A stretch of 64,000 nucleotides of DNA from HT1-32 sp040219025 (GTDB lineage Bacteria; Pseudomonadota; Alphaproteobacteria; Rhodospirillales; HT1-32): positions 123,018 to 187,017 of the forward strand of contig JAVJTE010000007.1 in the NCBI GenBank assembly GCA_040219025.1, given 5' to 3'. The notes beneath the pieces were generated by a model. It was not told the origin of the DNA. It did not search any database and saw only the letters and a program-made list of their open reading frames with translations. A program made the translations under genes and the position numbers. Shown here in pieces: positions 54,215 through 62,227 of this stretch. The stretch's first letter is position 1, and every line of letters starts with the position of its first letter.

Positions 54215-54982
54215 ATGCCCGATCCTGATGACAAGGAATTCGCCAAGACCCTCGCCAAGGGGCTGGAGGTGCTGGCCGCCTTCGACCGTGAGACGCCGGG
54301 GATGACCATCTCGGAAGTGGCAAAACGGTTCGGCTTCAACCGGGCGGTAGCCCGGCGTATTGTGCGCACGCTGGAGATACTGGGCTACCTGAAACAGGAA
54401 CGCCGGGTCTACTCGCTGACGCCGCGAGTATTGCGACTCGGCTACGGCTATCTGGCCTCGAACAAGGTCGGCAATGTCATCCATCCGATCCTGAAACAGG
54501 TGACCGCAGAGATTGACGAACCCTGCTCGATGGGCGTCCTCGATGGTGCGGAGGTGGTTTACGTCGCCCACTCCCCCGGTGAACAGCGGCACTTCTCCGT
54601 CGGGCTGACGGTCGGCAGCCGCCTGCCGCTGCTGACCACCGCCACCGGCCGGGCGCTGCTCAGCCGGCTGCCCGAAGATCAGGCCAGGTCATTGATTCAA
54701 AAGGCTCCGCTTGACCGGGAGACACCGAAGACGGAGATGAACCGTGACCGCATCACCGCCCTGATTACCGAAGCCCGGCAGCAGGGCTATGCCTATGCCG
54801 AGGACGAGGTGGAGATCGGCCTGGCCTCTGTCGCCGTGCCGGTGGTCAGCGCGGCCGGGGCGCTGATCGGGGCCATCAATGTGGTGGTGAATAATGGACG
54901 TGTTGATGAATCGACGCTGCGCAGCGACTATGCCAGCAGCTTGAAACGATGCGCGGCCCATCTCGCGGCGGCGCTCGGGTGA
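54215..54982 (+). CDS. IclR-family transcriptional regulator (PcaR/PobR subgroup)
   Basis: 255 residues from ATG 54215; an in-frame TTG at 54194 is less likely. The wHTH MTISEVAKRFGFNRAVARRIVRTLEILGYL follows the KTLAKGLEVLAAFD start typical of PcaR/PcaU. The effector domain has RLGYGYLASNK, PLLTTATGRALLSRLP and LASVAVPVVSAAGALIGAINVVV. It is likely to control the Rieske/GS-like genes and itself in response to an aromatic acid. Confidence 0.93.
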   Translation: MPDPDDKEFAKTLAKGLEVLAAFDRETPGMTISEVAKRFGFNRAVARRIVRTLEILGYLKQERRVYSLTPRVLRLGYGYLASNKVGNVIHPILKQVTAEIDEPCSMGVLDGAEVVYVAHSPGEQRHFSVGLTVGSRLPLLTTATGRALLSRLPEDQARSLIQKAPLDRETPKTEMNRDRITALITEARQQGYAYAEDEVEIGLASVAVPVVSAAGALIGAINVVVNNGRVDESTLRSDYASSLKRCAAHLAAALG

Positions 54983-55046
54983 GCGGGGAAAAGACGCATG
55001 CTGCAGGTGAACGGGGTCGCAAGACCGCGCAACAGGGCAGACCGGC

Positions 55047-55640
55047 ATGGCTGAAACCGGCGACAAACCGGGTGAACCTGCGGGGCTGCCGGACTTTCTG
55101 AAAGAACTGGCGCTGCCGGAAGGGCTGAGCATCCTGACCGACGAGCTGGAACCGCAGACCATGCCCCCGGTCGAGGCCGCAGAAGATACCGACAGACCGG
55201 AGGCTGACGAGACCGCAGCTGACCCGTTTGAAGTTGGCGAGGTGGATGACGACACCGGCCTCTACAGCCCGCATTTCCCGCAACTGAAACCGATCGGTGA
55301 TCCGGATCAGTTACAGCGCATGGTGATCCGGATAGAGGAAGGCTTCAAACCCGGCGACCGGCTGGAAATCACCGATCTGGAGATCATCCCCGGCGAAACC
55401 GATGCAAGCGTCGCCGGCATGCCGGTCACCCTTGCAGGTGGCGGCTTTGACAACAGCACCCGCTCGCTGGTCCTGACCGGCCTGGCCTCACCGGAGGAGT
55501 ATGACCTCGTCGTCAGCCATGTCGCCCTGAGCTCCGTCGATACAGAAAAGAGCAATGGCAAGCGCATCCTGCGGATCACCGCAACCGACGGCACCGGCGC
55601 CAACTGGGACGCCCCCCTGCTGATCCTCGACGTCGGCTGA
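55047..55640 (+). CDS. Small protein with a cadherin-like (VCBS-associated) domain
   Basis: 197 residues without signal peptide. The first 80 residues are acidic and disordered (Glu, Asp and Pro rich). Residues 90-197 resemble one repeat of the cadherin-like domains found in giant RTX/VCBS adhesins: VIRIEEGFKPGDRLEI, GGFDNSTRSLVLTGLASPEEYDLVVSHVALSS and RILRITATDGTGANW. Such domains normally occur in long tandem arrays, so a stand-alone one is odd. It lies 64 bp after the IclR gene. Function unknown. Confidence 0.78.
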   Translation: MAETGDKPGEPAGLPDFLKELALPEGLSILTDELEPQTMPPVEAAEDTDRPEADETAADPFEVGEVDDDTGLYSPHFPQLKPIGDPDQLQRMVIRIEEGFKPGDRLEITDLEIIPGETDASVAGMPVTLAGGGFDNSTRSLVLTGLASPEEYDLVVSHVALSSVDTEKSNGKRILRITATDGTGANWDAPLLILDVG

Positions 55641-55647
55641 GGTACCC

Positions 55648-55740
55648 CCGTCGTCCCTGAACCGGCCAGGCCGGGCTCCTCCTGCTTCGCCAGAGATCCC
55701 GGATTGCCGACCTGACGGTCGTCCCGGATGACGAAAGACG
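55648..55740. repeat. Degenerate family B repeat
   Basis: GTCGTCCC at 55651 and GTCGTCCCGGATGACG at 55712 look like an eroded copy of the family B palindromic repeat, next to the intact copy at 55760. Confidence 0.5.
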
Positions 55741-55759
55741 GGTGCCTCTCATATAATCT

Positions 55760-55845
55760 CATGTCATCCCGGCGCAGGCCGGGAACCAGTTGTTCGCTGG
55801 AGTGACGTTATCGCCGGGTCCCGGATCGGGGTCCGGGATGACATG
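55760..55845. repeat. Dispersed palindromic intergenic repeat, family B (copy 2)
   Basis: Starts CATGTCATCCCGGCG and ends CCGGGATGACATG, matching the ends at 40166-40250, with a GC-rich centre (CCGGGTCCCGGATCGGGG). It sits just downstream of the glutaminase stop. Confidence 0.85.
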
Positions 55846-55860
55846 GGTTGATGATGACGG

Positions 55861-56820
55861 TTACTCCTCGAACAACGGCACGCCCTGGGTCAGGCGCGGG
55901 TCGAAGACTGACCAGCCGCTGTGCGCGGCGAGGCTTTCCATGGCCAGCGAGCCAACCAGCGAGTTGCCCACATCGTTCAGACCCGGTGACCAGACGGCAA
56001 TGCTGGCCCGGCCCGGTGCGATGGCCAGAATACCGCCGCCGACGCCACTTTTCCCCGGCAGGCCGACCCGGAAGGCGAAATCGCCGGAGGCATCATAATG
56101 CCCGCAGGTCAGCATGATGGCATTGATACGCCGCGCCCGCTCGGGCAGGACGAAGGCCACGCCATCCGCCGGATTAACGCCGCCATTCGCCAGATAAAGA
56201 CCCGCCGTCGCCAGCTGCCGGCAGCTCATCCGCAGGGCGCATTGGTGGAAATAGGTATCGAGAACATCGGCGACGTCGGAGCGGATATTGCCGAAACCGC
56301 GCATGAAATAGGCCAGGGCGGTATTGCGGTGGCCGGTCTCGGCCTCCGATGCCGCGACTTCCTTGTCCATGGCCACGCTCTCGTCGCCGGTCAGGTAGCG
56401 CAAGGCAGCGAGAATCCGGTTCTGCGCCTCCGCCCGGCCAAAGGCCTGCACCAGCGCGTCGGTGACGACCAGTGCACCGGCATTGATGAAGGGGTTGCGC
56501 GGAATGCCCTTTTCACGCTCCAGCTGGACAATCGAGTTGAAGGAGGAACCGGACGGCTCGCGCCCGACATGTTTCCACAGATCGGCCCCGGCCTGCTCCA
56601 GCGCCAGGCTGAGCGTGAAGACCTTCGAGACACTCTGGATCGAGAACGGCTCGTCGGCGTCCCCGATCATCGCCGTCTCGCCATCGCAGCCGATGATCGC
56701 CATGCCGAACTTCTCCGGATCGACATTTGCCAGCGCCGGAATGTAGTTCGCCACCCGGCCACTGCCGATGACCTCCTCGACATCCCGGTAGACATTGCGC
56801 GACAACTGCTCGAAATCCAT
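55861..56820 (-). CDS. glsA: Glutaminase (serine-dependent)
   Basis: 319 residues from ATG 56820, with GAGGTGATT upstream. It hydrolyses glutamine to glutamate and ammonia. The beta-lactamase-like fold has the catalytic Ser in FSIQSVSKVFTLSLAL, NPFINAGALV and the late VGLPGKSGVGGGILAI. A longer start at 56871 is possible but would abut the divergent proteasome-like gene. The pair shares a short promoter region. Confidence 0.95.
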   Translation of the reverse strand: MDFEQLSRNVYRDVEEVIGSGRVANYIPALANVDPEKFGMAIIGCDGETAMIGDADEPFSIQSVSKVFTLSLALEQAGADLWKHVGREPSGSSFNSIVQLEREKGIPRNPFINAGALVVTDALVQAFGRAEAQNRILAALRYLTGDESVAMDKEVAASEAETGHRNTALAYFMRGFGNIRSDVADVLDTYFHQCALRMSCRQLATAGLYLANGGVNPADGVAFVLPERARRINAIMLTCGHYDASGDFAFRVGLPGKSGVGGGILAIAPGRASIAVWSPGLNDVGNSLVGSLAMESLAAHSGWSVFDPRLTQGVPLFEE

Positions 56821-56938
56821 AATCACCTCTTCGTAATCCGGTGCTCTTTCGTCTTTTTGCCGAGCATCCATGCCTATATGTTGCCCGCCGCCGGGAAGAT
56901 GCAACACCGCACAGCCCCGGCTTTATGTGAGAAAAACC

Positions 56939-57682
56939 ATGACCTATTGCCTCGGCATCCTGTTGCCTGAAGGCCTCGTCCTCGCCTCCGACTCCCGCTC
57001 CAACGCCGGGGTCGACCAGTTGGCAACCGTCCGCAAGCTCGCGGTTTTTGAACAGCCGGGCGAACGGATGATTGTTGTGCTGTCCGCCGGCAACCTCGCA
57101 ACCACGCAGGCGGTTGTCACCACATTGCGCCAGAATCTCGGCAGCGGCGAGGCCGGACGCGACCTGTTTGCCGCCCAGACCATGTTCAATGTCACCCAGA
57201 CCGTCGGCGACATGCTGCGCGAAATCCTTGCCCGGGAGGCCACCCATGTGCAGCCCTTCGGCGATCCCAATGCCTCCTTCATCGTTGGTGGCCAGATCGC
57301 CGGCGGCCAGCACCGTATCTTCCAGGTCTATTCCGCCGGGAATTTCGTCGAGGCCTCGGCCCGCACCCAGTTTCTGCAGATCGGGGAGACCAAATACGGC
57401 AAGCCGATTCTCGACCGGGCGCTGACCAACGAGACCTCGCTGCAGGAAGCCGCCAAGCTTGCCCTGCTGTCCTATGATGCAACCATCCGCAGCAACCTGT
57501 CCGTCGATGCCCCCATCGATATGATGATCTATTACCGCGACAGCCTCGATGGCTCTACCTTGCGCAAATTCAATCGTGACGATGATTACTGGCACGATCT
57601 GCGCGACAGCTACAGCAAGGGTCTCGGCCAGCTGGTCCAGTCCCTGCCCTCGCCGCCGGTCTTCGCGTCCACCCGCAACTGA
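56939..57682 (+). CDS. Anbu-type proteasome-like peptidase
   Basis: 247 residues. The N-terminus MTYCLGILLPEGLVLASDSR places Thr2 as N-terminal nucleophile after Met removal. It matches the Anbu (ancestral beta subunit) group rather than HslV, and lacks a propeptide. Also seen are MIVVLSAGNLATTQAV and the C-terminal SVDAPIDMMIYYRDSL. Anbu assembles into open helical or ring structures; its physiological substrate is unsettled. Anbu usually lies beside an ATP-grasp, an alpha-E protein and a transglutaminase. None is in this window. Confidence 0.92.
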   Translation: MTYCLGILLPEGLVLASDSRSNAGVDQLATVRKLAVFEQPGERMIVVLSAGNLATTQAVVTTLRQNLGSGEAGRDLFAAQTMFNVTQTVGDMLREILAREATHVQPFGDPNASFIVGGQIAGGQHRIFQVYSAGNFVEASARTQFLQIGETKYGKPILDRALTNETSLQEAAKLALLSYDATIRSNLSVDAPIDMMIYYRDSLDGSTLRKFNRDDDYWHDLRDSYSKGLGQLVQSLPSPPVFASTRN

Positions 57683-57761
57683 CCCGCGGGCTGCACCTGC
57701 GGTTGCAGGCCCGGTGCAGGGGGGCCTAGACTGACGCCGGGGAAATCACCGGGGGACAGCC

Positions 57762-58454
57762 ATGAGCAGCCAGCATGCGGATATCCTGCGCAGCAGCTTC
57801 CTGCTGCAGCATCTCAGCCGGGATGAGCTGTCGCATCTGCTGAAATTTGCCCGGCTGCACCGTTTTGCCGCCGGGCAGATGCTGTTCCAGAAAGGCGATG
57901 ACGGCGACAGCCTGATGGCCATCGTCTCCGGCCATATCCGCATCAGCACCCTGTCTGCGGAAGGCCGGGAGGTGGTGCTGAACATCCTCAATCCCGGCGA
58001 GCTGTTCGGCGAGATCGCGCTGATCGACGGCAAGGAACGTACCGCCGACGCCAGCGCCATGGATGATTGCGAGGTCATCATCATCCACCGCCGCGACTTC
58101 ATGCCCTTCCTGCAGCAGCGCCCGGAACTCTGTACCCGCCTGATGGTGGTACTCTGCGAACGCATCCGCTGGGTCTCTGCCCTACATGAGGACGCCATGT
58201 TCCTCAGCCTGACCCAGCGCCTCGCCAAGCATCTGCTCCGTCTTGCCGGAACCTATGGCCAGCCGACGCCGGAAGGCACCATGATCGACCTGAAACTGTC
58301 ACAACAGGAACTCGGCAATATCCTCGGCGCCACCCGCGAAAGCATCAACAAGCAGATCCGCGCCTGGGAAGATGACGGATACCTGAAGCGCAGCAGCGGC
58401 CGCATCGTCATCTGCAACCCCGACGCCCTCGAAGACGCGACGATGGAGGAGTGA
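57762..58454 (+). CDS. Crp/Fnr family transcriptional regulator
   Basis: 230 residues. The cyclic-nucleotide-binding fold spans residues 12-130 (FAAGQMLFQKGDDGDSLMAIVSGHIRIS, LNPGELFGEIALIDGKERTADASA). The HTH is near 180 (LSQQELGNILGATRESINKQIRAWEDDGYL). There is no Fnr cysteine cluster. GELFGEIAL and the R-T-A-D-A-S region resemble the cAMP phosphate cassette (RxA), so nucleotide binding is possible. No obvious partner; it is 79 bp downstream of the Anbu gene. Confidence 0.92.
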   Translation: MSSQHADILRSSFLLQHLSRDELSHLLKFARLHRFAAGQMLFQKGDDGDSLMAIVSGHIRISTLSAEGREVVLNILNPGELFGEIALIDGKERTADASAMDDCEVIIIHRRDFMPFLQQRPELCTRLMVVLCERIRWVSALHEDAMFLSLTQRLAKHLLRLAGTYGQPTPEGTMIDLKLSQQELGNILGATRESINKQIRAWEDDGYLKRSSGRIVICNPDALEDATMEE

Positions 58455-58472
58455 GGGGGACCCGGGCCAGTT

Positions 58473-59369
58473 TCACCCCGCCGCCTGAATCGCCGCTTCT
58501 TCGAGCAGGAATTCGCGGAAGGCCTGGACCTTCGGGAGGGCGGCGGAGCCCGGGGGGTAGATGATGTAGTAGGCGATGTCAGAGGACAGTTCGAGGTCGA
58601 AGGGTTTGACCAGACGGCCGGATTCCAGGTCGCCGGTAATCAGGGCGGTGCGGCCCAGCGCCACGCCCCGGCCATCGAGCGCCACCTGAATCATCGCCGG
58701 TGAATCGTTGAACACGCGCCCGCTGCGGGGATCGACATCACTCAGCCCGGCAAGACGCACCCACTGTACCCAGTCCTCCTGATTGTCTTCATGCAGCAAC
58801 GTGTGGTGGCGCAGGTCGCTCGGCTCGCGCAGCGGGTTTTCACCCTCCAGCAGGGCCGGGCTGCAAACCGGGGTCAGGTCGATGGGCAGCAGGAACTCCG
58901 CCTCCAGCCCCGGCCATTCACCGCGGCCGGCCCGCACGCCCATATCCATATCCTCCCGCGCGAAGTCGACCAGCGAGATCGAATGATGCAGCCGCAGATC
59001 GATATCCGGGCAGTTCTGCCAGAACCGGCTGAAACGCGGGGTCAGCCATTTCGCGGCAAAGGCCGGGGTCAGCGTGACATTGAGGATCTGGGTCTGCGCC
59101 CCCGCGGTAATGCGGTCTGCCGCATCCGCTATCTTGGCAAATGCCTCGGAGACCGCCGGTAACAGGGCGCGCCCTTCATCGGTCAGAATCAGTTTGCGGG
59201 GCAGGCGCTTGAACAGCTTCACGCCCAGCGCCTCCTCCAGCGTCTTGACCTGATGGCTGACCGCCGCCTGGGTGACGTAAAGCTCTTCCGAGGCACGGGT
59301 GAAGCTGAGGTGACGGGCGCCGGCCTCAAAGGCACGCAGCGCGTTCAGGGGGGGCAGGCGTCGGGCCAT
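58473..59369 (-). CDS. LysR-family transcriptional regulator, GcvA-like
   Basis: 298 residues. LPPLNALRAFEAGARHLSFTRASEELYVTQAAVSHQVKTLEEALG is the GcvA-type HTH. The effector domain has ILNVTLTPAFAAKWLTPRFSRF and LLPIDLTPVCSPALLEGE. It is closely similar in layout to the LysR at 21157 and again has a small divergent gene beside it. Confidence 0.93.
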   Translation of the reverse strand: MARRLPPLNALRAFEAGARHLSFTRASEELYVTQAAVSHQVKTLEEALGVKLFKRLPRKLILTDEGRALLPAVSEAFAKIADAADRITAGAQTQILNVTLTPAFAAKWLTPRFSRFWQNCPDIDLRLHHSISLVDFAREDMDMGVRAGRGEWPGLEAEFLLPIDLTPVCSPALLEGENPLREPSDLRHHTLLHEDNQEDWVQWVRLAGLSDVDPRSGRVFNDSPAMIQVALDGRGVALGRTALITGDLESGRLVKPFDLELSSDIAYYIIYPPGSAALPKVQAFREFLLEEAAIQAAG

Positions 59370-59504
59370 ATGAATAAATCCAGCTAATGCATGAGGTGAA
59401 TTAACGTCGTTTGTAGCCGCATCACATCCGCATTAAAACTGTTTTCAGCGGGATTTCAGGTGAGAAATCCAAATCCACAGATTAGAAAAACAGAGGGTAT
59501 TATC

Positions 59505-59741
59505 ATGAATCCAGTTTATCAGGGCATTGCCCGCGCCGGCGGTATCGATCTGCACAGCCAGATTTCCCGTCACCAGCTGATCAGCCCGGAGGTCAGAAAA
59601 TATCATCCCGAACTGCCTGCCGGGCGCATTCTGGCCGGCTGGTTCATCAGCCGGATCGGCCGCCGGCTGAAAGCCCGGGGCGAGGCCCTGGTGACAACCG
59701 CAGAAAAGCTCATGCATGTGCCGTCTCCCCTCCTCCGCTGA
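59505..59741 (+). CDS. Small protein of unknown function, divergent from LysR
   Basis: 78 residues from ATG 59505, with GAGGG upstream. No recognised domain. The N-terminal half is polar (GIDLHSQISRHQLISPEVRKYHPEL). The C-terminal half (RILAGWFISRIGRRLKARGEALVTTAEKLM) is a basic amphipathic helix that could bind membrane or RNA. The position next to a GcvA-type LysR mirrors the DUF1127 gene at 20786. It may be a target of that regulator. Confidence 0.72.
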   Translation: MNPVYQGIARAGGIDLHSQISRHQLISPEVRKYHPELPAGRILAGWFISRIGRRLKARGEALVTTAEKLMHVPSPLLR

Positions 59742-59763
59742 CCTGATCTGTCACGGAGGGGCC

Positions 59764-59840
59764 GTCGGCACCGGACCGGCCGTCCCGGCATTCGCCCCCC
59801 AATCGCCCTTGCCGGGGCAACCGGCTTGTCCGGTGCCGAC
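59764..59840. repeat. Long nested inverted repeat between convergent genes
   Basis: GTCGGCACCGGAC (59764-59776) pairs perfectly with GTCCGGTGCCGAC (59828-59840). Inside, CCCGGCA and TGCCGGG pair again, giving a 77-base nested hairpin without T tract. Just before it, CCCCTCC (59727) can pair with GGAGGGG (59755). Confidence 0.75.
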
Positions 59841-59864
59841 GGGATTGCAGGTACCTTTGATATG

Positions 59865-60521
59865 CTACCCGTCCATGACGCGGCGCCATTCCGGCCAGGC
59901 GGTAACGATCTCCGCGATAAGCTGATGTCCGTCCCCGGTCGGGTGGGTGCCGTCCCCCGCCTTCAGCGATGTCGTAAAGCCGTCGGTGGAGTCGAGAATT
60001 TCCCGGATATCGAGAAAGGGAACGCCCAGTGATGCGGCAATTTCCCGGTAGCCGGCGGTCAGGTCAGCGAGGCATTGCAGGCGCGGCGGCAGGTTTGCGT
60101 CACGGTTTGGATTGACGACCATTTCCTCAATCACCGGCGTCGGCCCGATCCAGAGCAGCGGCGCACAGGCCTGCATGGCGCTGACCATGCTGCGGGCGAT
60201 CGCCAGTGATTCCTCCGGCGGCACCCGCATGCCGTAATCAACACCGTCAAAGCCGGTCTCGGCACCGGCGGAGTCATTGATGCCGACCATCAGCACAATG
60301 CCGGATTCCCGTCGCGGTGACTGACGGGCCGACCATTCCTGGCGCCAGCGCAGCGCCAGACGCCGCGATGTATCGCGCCTGATACCCAGATTGTAACTGG
60401 TGAGGCGCTCCGTCTCCGCATTTTCGATATTGGTCAGGCGGCCAACCCAGCCCGGCCCGCCCCGATCCCCGGTCCCGGCGGTGATGGAATCGCCCAGAAA
60501 GCAGATCCGGCGCTCCTTCAT
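59865..60521 (-). CDS. SGNH/GDSL family hydrolase
   Basis: 218 residues without signal peptide. Block I is ICFLGDSITAGTGD with the nucleophile Ser, block II has the Gly in SYNLGIRRD, block III the Asn in VLMVGINDSAG and block V the Asp/His pair in AGDGTHPTGDGHQ. A cytoplasmic esterase or lipase of unknown substrate. Its ATG overlaps the CCA-adding enzyme stop (ATGA). Confidence 0.92.
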   Translation of the reverse strand: MKERRICFLGDSITAGTGDRGGPGWVGRLTNIENAETERLTSYNLGIRRDTSRRLALRWRQEWSARQSPRRESGIVLMVGINDSAGAETGFDGVDYGMRVPPEESLAIARSMVSAMQACAPLLWIGPTPVIEEMVVNPNRDANLPPRLQCLADLTAGYREIAASLGVPFLDIREILDSTDGFTTSLKAGDGTHPTGDGHQLIAEIVTAWPEWRRVMDG

Positions 60522-61933
60522 GACCGGGCCGCAATCACAACCGGCAGACGATCCAGCAGGTCAGCCCGGGTCGGGCGACAGCCCTGTTTCAGCCAGTGGG
60601 CTTCCAGCTCCGCCAGGATCTGGCCGACAGCCGGCCCCGGTGCCACCCCCGCATCCAGCACATCGGCCCCCATCAGCGGAAACTCCGGCGCTTCAGCCGC
60701 TTCAACAGCCTCGAATAATCGTCGCCACCCGGCATTACGCCCTCCTTTGGTATCGGACTGATCAATATCATTCGCCCAGGCCAGCAGCAGGTGATCGCGA
60801 AAACGGACCTGCCCCAGCCGGTGGATACCGGCCAGCATGGCCGCCTGATCCAGTTCCGGTGTCAGCGTCAGGTCGGGTTCACAGAGGTCCAGCAACTGGT
60901 CCCTGCGGGCATTCGACAGACGCCAGCGCCCGGCCACAGAGGCCGCTGCCTCACTGTCCCGGAACAGCAATGCCGCCAGCCGTCGCACCGGATCAGGCGC
61001 AATCCGGTCTTCGCCCATCGCCCGGCTTTCCAGCCAGACCAGCGAATTCAGCATGCCAAGCTGTGGCGGGGCCGGTATCAGATAGGGCAGCACCTTCTCC
61101 GCCGCCATCAGATCAATCATCGTCCCCGGCGATGTCTGCTGCAGCAGGCGGAACATCTCGTTCTGGATACGCTCGCCGGAAATCTCGTCGAGATGGGCCA
61201 CCGCCTTCTGACAGGCCGCCAGCGCCGCAGTTGCCGGGGGAATGCGGCCATACCGTCCGGTAAACCGGAAGAAGCGCAGGATCCGGAGATAGTCTTCCTC
61301 GATCCTCCGGTTCGGATCACCGATGAAGATCACATTGCGTTCCGCCAGATCGCGCAGCCCGCTGAAATAGTCATAGATGATCCCGTCACGGGTCATCGAC
61401 AGCGCATTCATCGTGAAGTCGCGCCGCGAGGCATCGGTCTTCCAGTCATTGGTGAACGCCACCGTCGCATGCCGCCCGTCAGTCTCCACATCCCGGCGCA
61501 GGGTGGTGATTTCCATCTTCTGGCCGTCGCAAAGGCAGGTGATGGTGCCATGTTTCAGGCCGGTCGGTATCACCTTCAGCCCCGCCGAAACCAGCGCCGC
61601 CATCGCGGCCTCGGGCTGAAGTGTGGTGGCGAGGTCAATATCATGGATCGCCAGCTTCAGGACCGCATCGCGGACGCAGCCGCCGACAAACCTGATCTCC
61701 CCGCCCGCCGCCTCGATGCTGTCGAAGACCCGGCAGACGCCCGGGGCCGACATCCAGTCCTGTGGCGTGATCTGTCCCGGCGCGTCCGTCATCTGAATGG
61801 TCTGAACCTCATCCGCATCAACAACCAGGTCACGCGTCCGGCGGGACAGCAGCATGACCACGACCGCCAGTGCTGCGAGAACCGCCGCCACAATCAGCCA
61901 GGGCAGGGTGGCCCCGAAGGGAAAAAAACTCAC
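60518..61933 (-). CDS. cca: CCA tRNA nucleotidyltransferase with N-terminal membrane segment
   Basis: Adds or repairs the tRNA 3'-CCA. The catalytic head is FVGGCVRDAVLKLAIHDIDLATT (metal Asp pair in DID), then RRDFTMNALSM and RIEEDYLRILRFFRFTGRYG. The usual alphaproteobacterial start would be ATG 61792 (MTDAPGQIT). However, the frame stays open to GTG 61933 and encodes a clean membrane helix (LPWLIVAAVLAALAVVVMLL) followed by RRTRD. ATG 61792 has no close ribosome site, so I use 61933, giving 471 residues anchored in the inner membrane. The start remains the main uncertainty. Confidence 0.88.
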   Translation of the reverse strand: MSFFPFGATLPWLIVAAVLAALAVVVMLLSRRTRDLVVDADEVQTIQMTDAPGQITPQDWMSAPGVCRVFDSIEAAGGEIRFVGGCVRDAVLKLAIHDIDLATTLQPEAAMAALVSAGLKVIPTGLKHGTITCLCDGQKMEITTLRRDVETDGRHATVAFTNDWKTDASRRDFTMNALSMTRDGIIYDYFSGLRDLAERNVIFIGDPNRRIEEDYLRILRFFRFTGRYGRIPPATAALAACQKAVAHLDEISGERIQNEMFRLLQQTSPGTMIDLMAAEKVLPYLIPAPPQLGMLNSLVWLESRAMGEDRIAPDPVRRLAALLFRDSEAAASVAGRWRLSNARRDQLLDLCEPDLTLTPELDQAAMLAGIHRLGQVRFRDHLLLAWANDIDQSDTKGGRNAGWRRLFEAVEAAEAPEFPLMGADVLDAGVAPGPAVGQILAELEAHWLKQGCRPTRADLLDRLPVVIAARS

Positions 61934-61953
61934 AGCATCAGGCCTTTCCGACC

Positions 61954-62226
61954 CTAGTTGTAATGACCCGGCACAATACGCCCGTTTTCCATTCTTGGCG
62001 GCACATATTCACCATCCCCGCCATAATTGCCGGTCCAGGCGATAACTGCCAGAACCGCAACCATCAGCAGTCCACCCGCAAGCAGGCTGAAAAACAGACC
62101 GCCCCGGGTAATCTGGGGCGGCGGCTTGCCGGTTGCCTGCTGACGCCGGGCCATCACCATGCACCAGACCAGATAGAGCACAACCGGGCCGATCAGAGGC
62201 AACAGAACAGTCAGCAAAATACGCAC
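61954..62226 (-). CDS. DUF6111 small membrane protein
   Basis: 90 residues with two membrane helices (ILLTVLLPLIGPVVLYLVWCMVM and GGLFFSLLAGGLLMVAVLAVIAW) and a C-terminal GEYVPPRMENGRIVPGHYN. The pattern fits a family I recall as DUF6111, regularly found between Nudix and CCA-transferase genes in alphaproteobacteria. It starts one base after the Nudix stop. Function unknown. Confidence 0.85.
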   Translation of the reverse strand: MRILLTVLLPLIGPVVLYLVWCMVMARRQQATGKPPPQITRGGLFFSLLAGGLLMVAVLAVIAWTGNYGGDGEYVPPRMENGRIVPGHYN

Positions 62227-62227
62227 A

